From Phycisphaerales bacterium (GTDB lineage Bacteria > Planctomycetota > Phycisphaerae > Phycisphaerales > UBA1924): 6,403 bases of DNA. The translations under genes and the position numbers were made by a program. The notes beneath the pieces were generated by a model. It did not search any database and was not told the origin of the DNA. It saw only the letters and a program-made list of their open reading frames with translations. How positions within the stretch are numbered: position 1 is the stretch's first letter; each line of letters begins with the position of its first letter. This document shows positions 1 to 4,416 of this stretch, piece after piece. The DNA is taken from assembly GCA_016764015.1 (NCBI GenBank), contig JAESSR010000195.1, positions 1 through 6,403 of the forward strand. The letters run 5' to 3'.

Positions 1-150
1 GAAACCGTTGAATCTGCTCTTAAATCTGGCGAAATCACAGAGCAACGTATTCAAAATTCCTATGAACGTATTGTCATTTTAAAGCAAAAAAGATTTGTGG
101 ATAAAGCGCGGATAAAGCATTGTGAGATGGACTGTAATGAAGTATCCTAG
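1..150 (+). CDS. C-terminal end of a family 3 glycoside hydrolase (NagZ-like), partial
   Basis: The first 49 codons are open in frame 1 and end with TAG at 148-150; the gene begins outside the window. The pattern of an acidic ETVESALKSGEIT stretch, then a helix QRIQNSYERIVILKQKR, is the usual last segment of family 3 glycoside hydrolases such as beta-N-acetylhexosaminidase NagZ, where a 'sG.is.erId.sv.RIl.lK' helix closes the catalytic domain. In that family NagZ removes N-acetylglucosamine from peptidoglycan turnover products. No catalytic residue lies in this fragment, so substrate cannot be judged. The codons are AT-rich, unlike everything after base ~390. The next gene starts 34 bases downstream on the same strand, so the two may be co-transcribed. 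Another GH3 member is equally possible. Confidence 0.6.
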   Translation, partial: ETVESALKSGEITEQRIQNSYERIVILKQKRFVDKARIKHCEMDCNEVS

Positions 151-174
151 ACTCAAGATGTTATTGTATATTTT

Positions 175-178
175 GGAG
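175..178 (+). promoter_or_regulatory. Shine-Dalgarno of sspB
   Basis: GGAG stands six bases before the ATG at 185. It fixes the start of the SspB fragment, which also agrees with the family's usual N-terminus. Confidence 0.6.
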
Positions 179-184
179 TAATAG

Positions 185-385
185 ATGTCTCACTTTGATT
201 ATGAAACCATTGTGCAAAAAGCACTGCGTGGTGCCGTCAAAGAATCCCTCGAAATAGTCCGTGATAACGGTTTTTCAGGCTCACATCACTTTTATATAAC
301 CTTCCAAACGAACCGCAGTGATGTCACAATGCCCGATTTCTTGCGGGAAAAACACCCTGAGGAAATCACCATTGTCCTCCAACAT
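185..385 (+). CDS. sspB: SspB-type ClpXP adaptor, N-terminal 67 residues only
   Basis: SspB binds ssrA-tagged and some other proteins in the cytosol and delivers them to the ClpXP protease. The 67 residues from MSHFDYETIVQKALRG through HHFYITFQT and LREKHPEEITIVLQH follow the alphaproteobacterial SspB pattern recalled from the family (DYEALVQDALRG; GEHHFFITF; LREKYPEEMTIVLQH). In that family VLQH is followed by an aromatic WDL segment, the rest of the substrate-binding domain and a C-terminal ClpX-binding tail, about 150-190 residues in all. Here the reading loses all resemblance right after H67 (383-385). The frame stays open to 595 but encodes arginine-rich nonsense that is the shadow of pheT. 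The gene is therefore truncated by a joint at about 386. It has a good ribosome binding site and follows the glycoside hydrolase end. Base composition is AT-rich compared with the rest of the window. Confidence 0.75.
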
Positions 386-392
386 CGACTAC
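371..392. other. Chimeric joint between sspB and pheT sequence
   Basis: SspB family resemblance holds in the frame of base 185 up to 385. PheT resemblance starts in the next frame at about 381-390 (NIDYAAQRAV). Both proteins are cut in the middle of conserved domains, and GC content jumps here from about 39% to about 60%. The bases around CCAACATC are readable as either protein, so a short shared sequence may have guided the joint. The exact breakpoint cannot be placed within a few bases. This is probably an assembly or amplification artefact; a true illegitimate recombination is possible. Confidence 0.75.
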
Positions 393-1703
393 GCGGCCCA
401 GCGTGCTGTACAGCTCATCTGCGAAACCACTGGTGGAGAACTCGCCGAGGGCGTACTGAGCCAAGGTGCCCCATTGCCTACAGATACAGTGATTTCGCTC
501 CGCCCAGAGCGTTGCGATCGCATCCTCGGCATCCCCACCGCGCCCGAAGAAATGGCCAAGCTGCTCAATGCATTGTCCTTCAAAACAACGATTGATAGCG
601 ATGGCATCCTCCAATGCACCATCCCGCCGTTCCGTAGCCATGATGTCTACCGCGAGATTGATCTGATCGAAGAAGTTGTCCGTGCTCGTTCGCTCGCGGT
701 GATTCCGATCCAGAAGACGCTGCCGGTGACGGCTCGTGAGCCTCAGGAATCTGAACGCGCGATGAGCACCATCGCCAAGACCCTCACCAGTTTGGGATTC
801 TTCGAGACCATCACCTTCTCGTTCACTTCCCCCAAGCTCGGCAAGATATTCCAACGCATCGGCACCGATCTGGTGGCCGTCGATGATGATCGGCGCAAGG
901 CAGAGCCAACCCTACGCCCAAGCGTGCTCCTCGGTTTGCTTGGCTGTCGCCATACAAATCAAGCCGCCCGCGCCTCACTCCCCGGCGGGATTCGCCTCTA
1001 CGAGGTCGCCCAGCGTTTCGCCCAAGACGCAGGCACCACCAACTCCTCAGAACAACGCGTGATTGCGATGCTCATGGACATCGACTTCGCGGGCAAGAAG
1101 CCAAAGCACGAAGATATCCAATCGAGCATCCGCACCATGCGAGGCTCAATCGACGCGATCGTCACATCAACCTTCGGCACAACAGCAAAAACCATCATCA
1201 CCCCCGCCAAACCAGAACACGCTGGTTTCGACAATGACGCCCATGCGACCATCGCGGTCCTCGTCAATGGCGAGACCACCCAGATCGGCACCTTCGGGCT
1301 CATCTCCGATGCCGCCCGCAAGGCTCACGATCTCGATCAGCCAGTGATCGGGGCCGAACTGATCTTGGCACCGATGATCGACGCCTATCCGCCAGTATCG
1401 CGAGCCGAGCGTTTGCCTGAGTTCCCTGGGATCGACCGAGATTTGTCTCTGATTGTCGATGAATCAGTCCGCTGGGATCAGATTGAGGCCGCGGCCAACA
1501 ATCTCAACCTCGACCGCTGTGTGGGCAACTCCCTCGTCGGCATCTTCCGAGGCAAACAGCTCGGTGAGCACAAGAAATCCGTCACCGTCAGACTCGCCTT
1601 CCGCGACGCGGATCGCACCCTCAGGCACGAAGAGGTCGACCCTCAGATCGAACTCTTTGCCAGCAAAGCCAAAGAATTACTCGGTGCGGAAATCCGAACC
1701 TGA
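378..1703 (+). CDS. pheT: Phenylalanine--tRNA ligase beta subunit, C-terminal 441 residues
   Basis: PheT pairs with PheS in an alpha2beta2 enzyme that charges tRNA-Phe in the cytosol. From 378 the reading gives, in order: the end of the region before B5 (DYAAQRAVQLICETTGGEL); the B5 domain (roughly residues 40-110), with Asp89, Asp95, Glu98 and Glu99 in RSHDVYREIDLIEEV at the spacing of the magnesium ligands known in bacterial PheT; the catalytic-like B6/B7 core (about 120-335, including LRPSVLLGLLG and RLYEVAQRF); and the C-terminal FDX-ACB anticodon-binding domain (about 337-439, with RDLSLIVDE and DRTLRHEEV). The N-terminal half (tRNA-binding EMAP-like, B1 and B3/B4 editing domains, roughly 350 residues of a normal ~800) is missing because the sequence switches to sspB upstream. 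The earliest in-frame ATG, at 318, lies in the foreign part and is not a credible start. Codons after 390 are GC-rich like the later genes. A REP-like palindrome follows the stop. Confidence 0.92.
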   Translation, partial: SNIDYAAQRAVQLICETTGGELAEGVLSQGAPLPTDTVISLRPERCDRILGIPTAPEEMAKLLNALSFKTTIDSDGILQCTIPPFRSHDVYREIDLIEEVVRARSLAVIPIQKTLPVTAREPQESERAMSTIAKTLTSLGFFETITFSFTSPKLGKIFQRIGTDLVAVDDDRRKAEPTLRPSVLLGLLGCRHTNQAARASLPGGIRLYEVAQRFAQDAGTTNSSEQRVIAMLMDIDFAGKKPKHEDIQSSIRTMRGSIDAIVTSTFGTTAKTIITPAKPEHAGFDNDAHATIAVLVNGETTQIGTFGLISDAARKAHDLDQPVIGAELILAPMIDAYPPVSRAERLPEFPGIDRDLSLIVDESVRWDQIEAAANNLNLDRCVGNSLVGIFRGKQLGEHKKSVTVRLAFRDADRTLRHEEVDPQIELFASKAKELLGAEIRT

Positions 1704-1731
1704 TTTCTTCACTTGGATAGGATGGGCTTCT

Positions 1732-1814
1732 TGGTGGGATGGGCTTCCAGCCCGTCTCTTGCTTCCTATCAACAATGAAGTTCAGAAGAGACGGGCTGGA
1801 AGCCCATCCCACCA
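1732..1814. repeat. REP/BIME-like palindromic element
   Basis: Bases 1732-1760 and 1786-1814 are perfect reverse complements (29 bp) around a 25-base loop. Each arm is also a hairpin: in 1738-1756 eight pairs, one a T-G wobble, close a TCC loop (GGGCT-TCC-AGCCC), and 1790-1808 mirrors it. Two small hairpins in inverted orientation are the layout of bacterial interspersed mosaic elements built from REP units. An 11-base piece, GGATGGGCTTC, occurs at 1737-1747 and also at 1720-1730, suggesting a partial further copy. The element begins 28 bases after the pheT stop, so it could end or stabilise the pheT transcript, but no T-tract follows. From memory, similar GGGCTGGAAGCCC repeats are common in planctomycete genomes; this was not checked. 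Confidence 0.8.
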
Positions 1815-1896
1815 GAAGATTCTGGTCATGAAAATCACAGATCACACAAGAAACAAGCGGTTTCGTGTACGATCGCACCATTTTCGATACCATATC

Positions 1897-1925
1897 GGAA
1901 CAATTTGAACCCCAGCAAGTATACT
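1897..1925 (+). promoter_or_regulatory. Possible sigma-70-type promoter upstream of ilvE (distal)
   Basis: TATACT at 1920-1925 matches the -10 consensus at five of six bases. At 17 bases spacing the -35 position reads GGAACA (1897-1902), which shares only the last three bases with TTGACA. If used, it would give a leader of about 135 bases before the ilvE start. Confidence 0.25.
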
Positions 1926-2027
1926 GTAGAGGGCTCACAACCCTCAAATCTCATTGCTTGAACGGATTTTGTTCGTGTTTTTCGACAAACAATCACCATC
2001 GGTGCCCCCTGAGATCGAATCCAAAGC

Positions 2028-2033
2028 TAGAAT
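2028..2033 (+). promoter_or_regulatory. Possible -10 element of a proximal ilvE promoter
   Basis: TAGAAT, one base from the TATAAT consensus, lies where transcription would start around 2040, giving a short leader that still contains the ribosome binding sites. No recognisable -35 is found 16-18 bases upstream. Confidence 0.25.
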
Positions 2034-2056
2034 ATACACTCAACGGAGTGCATCAT

Positions 2057-2061
2057 GGAGG
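2057..2061 (+). promoter_or_regulatory. Shine-Dalgarno deciding the ilvE start
   Basis: GGAGG stands five bases before the ATG at 2067 and lies partly inside another in-frame ATG at 2055. That upstream ATG has its own weaker CGGAG (2044-2048), six bases away. The stronger core favours 2067, but both starts are usable and differ by four residues (MEDN). Confidence 0.5.
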
Positions 2062-2066
2062 ATAAT

Positions 2067-3071
2067 ATGACATCAATGACTACCAACCCCACTATCGAAT
2101 CAAAGACCGCCAGTAGCCCATCTTGCGGCTGTTCAAACGAACCAATGGTCTGGGTCAACGGCCAAATGGTCCCTAAATCACAAGCAACAGTCTCCGTATT
2201 CGATCACGGACTCCTCTATGGCGACGGCATCTTCGAGGGTATCCGCGTTTACAACGGCAAGATCTTCAAGCTTGAGCAGCACATGGATCGCCTCTATGAG
2301 TGTGCCGACAAAATCTTCCTCGATATCGGGGTCCCGCGCGAAGAAATGATCCGTATCCAGCGTGAGTGCGTAGCCGTCAACAACATCACCAATGGCTATA
2401 TCCGCCTGGTCATCACCCGCGGCGAAGGCAACCTGGGGCTCAACCCCTACCAATGCCCCAAAGCCGGCGTGATCTGTATCGCCGACACGATCTCACTGTT
2501 CACCCCTGAGATGTACGAAGCCGGCATGCGGGTCGTCTTGGCCAACCGTCCAAAGACGCCGATCGCGTGTCTCGACCCGCGCGTCAAGACCCTCAACTAC
2601 CTCAACAACATCATGGCCAAGTGCGAAGCGATCCACCTGAGCAAAAAGCTCGGCGTCACCAAGCCCGAAGACCAACTCCTTGAGTGCATCATGCTCTCCA
2701 CCGATGGCAAGGTCGCTGAAGGCTCAGGCGATAACATCTTCATCATCAAGGACGGCAAGATATTCACCCCGCCATCAGAGGTCGGCATCCTCGAAGGCAT
2801 CACCCGCCGATTCGTCAAAGATACCCTGTGCCCAGCACTCGGTCTCACCATCGAAGAAAAAGTCTTCGAACTCGACGAACTGCTCGATGCGGACGAGGTG
2901 TTCCTCACCGGATCGGCAGCCGAGATGATCGCCGTCCGCGAGGTCATCAAGCACGACAACCTCGAAGTGCTCTCGACCCACACGATCAGCAAAGGCGAAG
3001 GCCCAATCACCAATAGCCTCCGCATGAAGTTCCGCGAGATCGTCACCTCGGACAATGTCCCAGAAGATTAA
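2067..3071 (+). CDS. ilvE: Branched-chain amino acid aminotransferase (class IV PLP enzyme)
   Basis: The product (334 residues from 2067, 338 if from 2055) is a fold-type IV PLP transaminase. Such enzymes move amino groups between leucine, isoleucine or valine and 2-oxoglutarate, the last step of branched-chain amino acid synthesis in the cytosol. Visible family marks, numbered from 2067, are VFDHGLLYGDGIFEGIR (about 44-60); the PLP-binding lysine, Lys174, in DPRVKTLNYLNNIMAKCEA; the class IV signature EGSGDNIF (about 218-225) followed by GILEGITR (240-247); and TGSAAE (281-286). The YGDGIFEGIR version and the length are typical of BCATs. A D-amino acid transaminase or aminodeoxychorismate lyase is less likely but not excluded by sequence alone. 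The first ~26 residues, including a CGC motif, precede the usual VWVNG start of the fold. A Met directly before VWVNG (2145) has no ribosome binding site. A strong terminator follows the stop, so the gene is probably transcribed alone. Confidence 0.9.
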   Translation: MTSMTTNPTIESKTASSPSCGCSNEPMVWVNGQMVPKSQATVSVFDHGLLYGDGIFEGIRVYNGKIFKLEQHMDRLYECADKIFLDIGVPREEMIRIQRECVAVNNITNGYIRLVITRGEGNLGLNPYQCPKAGVICIADTISLFTPEMYEAGMRVVLANRPKTPIACLDPRVKTLNYLNNIMAKCEAIHLSKKLGVTKPEDQLLECIMLSTDGKVAEGSGDNIFIIKDGKIFTPPSEVGILEGITRRFVKDTLCPALGLTIEEKVFELDELLDADEVFLTGSAAEMIAVREVIKHDNLEVLSTHTISKGEGPITNSLRMKFREIVTSDNVPED

Positions 3072-3099
3072 TTCTGAATCCATCACAAATGTTGAGCAC

Positions 3100-3125
3100 G
3101 CCTGCAACTCGCAGGCATGTTTTTT
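3100..3125 (+). terminator. Rho-independent terminator after ilvE
   Basis: GCCTGC (3100-3105) pairs with GCAGGC (3111-3116) around an AACTC loop. CA/TG pairs flank it after one mismatch, and a run of six T follows (3120-3125). It sits 28 bases after the ilvE stop and only 13 bases before the next ATG. Confidence 0.85.
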
Positions 3126-3126
3126 C

Positions 3127-3132
3127 TATCAT
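3127..3132 (+). promoter_or_regulatory. -10-like element for a possibly leaderless lipoprotein mRNA
   Basis: TATCAT differs from TATAAT at one base and ends six bases before the ATG at 3139, which would put the transcription start on or beside that A. No -35 of quality is seen; that position falls in the terminator stem. There is no Shine-Dalgarno before the ATG, consistent with leaderless translation. Confidence 0.35.
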
Positions 3133-3138
3133 GCCCAT

Positions 3139-4062
3139 ATGAAATACACTGCAATCATCGGGATTACGCTCTTTGGAAGCCTGTTGGCATGGGGCTGCAC
3201 CAACAACAAAGCCAACCCTGAGCCTGAGCATGACGCACATGCCCAAGAACCGATCTCAACGCTCCATATGCTTTTCCAACTCAACGAAAATCTTTACTCT
3301 GGAGGCGAGCCCAAAGGCCGAAAAGCGTACGAGCAACTCTCATCTCTGGGTATTCAAACCGTTATTTCCGTCGATGCCGTTGCTCCTGACAAAGCACTCG
3401 CTGACGAGTTTGGCATCCGAGTTGTTCATCTCCCTATCGGATACGATGGCATTTCCTCAGAGCGGTCGATCCAGTTCGCCCACGCGATTGCCACCCTCCC
3501 GAGCCCGATCTATATACACTGTCATCACGGCAAGCATCGCGGCCCAGCCGCCATCGCCGTCGGGGCAATCGGCGCTGGCACGATGACGCACATGCAAGCA
3601 CACCAGTTCATGACTTTAGTCGGCACCTCGTTGGATTACCCAGGGCTATGGCGGGCTGTGCAAAACGCTCGCCCACTCAATGATACTTATCTCTTGAATG
3701 ATCAGATCGATCTCCCCGAGCAGGCCGATATTGGTGATTTTTTAGCCGCCATGAGCGAGATTGATCGGCTCAACGAACTCCTCTGGCTCTGCGCCGAGAA
3801 CAACTTCACCGCCCCCAACGATCACCCCGATTTGGCCCCGGCATCACTCGCTGGGCATATCCACAACCTGTTGCGTCAACTCGAAACGGACAAACTCACC
3901 GTGCAAGAGGGCGTGATCTTCGCTGAACTCATGATCGAATCGCGTGATCTCGCATCATCGCTCGAAACCCAAATCACCATGAACGACATCGAAAACGCGA
4001 TGATCTCGATGACCACCTTGTCCGAATCCTGCATCCGCTGCCACGAACGGTTCAGAGATTAA
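3139..4062 (+). CDS. Lipoprotein with a cysteine phosphatase-like domain and a C-terminal cytochrome c'-like heme domain
   Basis: The 307-residue product starts at MKYTAIIGIT because this Met begins a lipoprotein signal peptide: one lysine, a hydrophobic stretch, and LLAWGC with Cys20 as the lipidated residue (Trp at -2 is unusual). After a His/Pro/Glu-rich linker, residues ~45-175 resemble the tyrosine/dual-specificity phosphatase fold (ENLYSGGEP, GIQTVISVD, HLPIGYDG). The signature loop HCHHGKHR fits HC-x5-R with Cys128 and Arg134; Asp103 is a candidate general acid. Residues ~195-305 read as four amphipathic helices ending in SESCIRCHERFRD: a CXXCH heme c site (Cys298, Cys301, His302) followed by ERFR, as at the C-terminus of cytochrome c'/c556 proteins. 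Export and heme attachment agree, since c-type heme is added outside the cytoplasmic membrane. Its phosphatase substrate, heme role and redox partners are unknown. A terminator lies just upstream and no Shine-Dalgarno is present. The stop overlaps that of the convergent gene. Confidence 0.85.
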   Translation: MKYTAIIGITLFGSLLAWGCTNNKANPEPEHDAHAQEPISTLHMLFQLNENLYSGGEPKGRKAYEQLSSLGIQTVISVDAVAPDKALADEFGIRVVHLPIGYDGISSERSIQFAHAIATLPSPIYIHCHHGKHRGPAAIAVGAIGAGTMTHMQAHQFMTLVGTSLDYPGLWRAVQNARPLNDTYLLNDQIDLPEQADIGDFLAAMSEIDRLNELLWLCAENNFTAPNDHPDLAPASLAGHIHNLLRQLETDKLTVQEGVIFAELMIESRDLASSLETQITMNDIENAMISMTTLSESCIRCHERFRD

Positions 4063-4391
4063 TCCTCTTCCGAATCGGATTCTCGGAATACATCAATACC
4101 AAAGACATCACTCACCGGATAATCCGCATAAATCTTGGCAGCTGCGGCGAGGTGATTGGGGACATGAATCAGGAAATCCGTCAGCATTTTATTGAGCTCT
4201 TCATCAGTCAACGAATCAGGATTCTGACAAAACGAGTAAAACGCTTCAAGATCACCGAGCCAATCCACCATATGGAATCCTGAATCAAAGGCCTCCTGCT
4301 TGGACAACCCACGCTTGAGTGCACAAGCTTCGATCCGCGACATCATAGGATCTACCTGTTGACGCCATTCGCTTTTTGCATCATCGCTCAT
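4059..4391 (-). CDS. Acidic 110-residue protein of unknown function
   Basis: I do not recognise this protein. It starts MSDDAKSEWRQQVD at 4391, chosen because GAGGAG stands six bases before that ATG; the reading frame is open upstream but runs into the ABC-F gene in another frame. The product looks mostly helical and soluble, with no signal peptide or membrane segment. It contains WLGDLEAFYSFCQNPDS and a helix TDEELNKMLTDFLIHVPNHLAAAAKIYADYP, and it ends in an acidic ESDSEED tail. It has two cysteines (23 and 55) and no recognised metal or catalytic motif. It lies 25 bases after the ABC-F stop on the same strand, so the two are probably co-transcribed. Its TAA (4061-4059) shares a TTAA with the stop of the convergent lipoprotein gene. 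Confidence 0.75.
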   Translation of the reverse strand: MSDDAKSEWRQQVDPMMSRIEACALKRGLSKQEAFDSGFHMVDWLGDLEAFYSFCQNPDSLTDEELNKMLTDFLIHVPNHLAAAAKIYADYPVSDVFGIDVFRESDSEED

Positions 4392-4397
4392 TTGAAA

Positions 4398-4403
4398 CTC
4401 CTC
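4398..4403 (-). promoter_or_regulatory. Shine-Dalgarno of the 110-residue protein
   Basis: On the minus strand GAGGAG lies six bases before the ATG at 4391-4389, in the 25-base gap after the ABC-F stop. It decides the start of the small gene. Confidence 0.65.
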
Positions 4404-4416
4404 AGCTATTCGCATT

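Larger units (their letters stand above)
1704..2066. other. Intergenic region between pheT and ilvE
   Basis: This 363-base gap holds the REP-like palindrome (1732-1814), two weak promoter candidates (-10-like TATACT at 1920-1925 and TAGAAT at 2028-2033), and a small GAGGG/CCCTC hairpin at 1929-1945 with no T-tract. The short open frames crossing it are not convincing genes: they read through the palindrome or lack ribosome binding sites and protein-like composition. No tRNA, leader peptide rich in branched-chain residues, or T-box-like feature was seen. Confidence 0.6.

Noticed and set aside
386..595. Continuation of the sspB frame past base 386 as a 136-residue protein.
   Set aside because: The tail is arginine/proline-rich and has no SspB resemblance; the same bases encode recognisable PheT in another frame.
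1929..1945. GAGGG/CCCTC hairpin upstream of ilvE, considered as a riboswitch or terminator part.
   Set aside because: Only five pairs, no T-run and no known riboswitch core around it.
1865..2065. A 66-residue open frame upstream of ilvE, considered as a leader peptide.
   Set aside because: It has no run of Ile/Leu/Val codons and no ribosome binding site, and nothing resembles an attenuator structure after it.
3055..3138. An earlier start of the lipoprotein gene at 3055, inside the end of ilvE.
   Set aside because: It would translate through the ilvE terminator hairpin and place 28 polar residues before a clear lipoprotein signal peptide.
4068..4088. A TTCCGA/TCGGAA hairpin just after the convergent stops, considered as a terminator.
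   Set aside because: The stem has only six pairs with a nine-base loop and no T-tract, and it lies in coding sequence.
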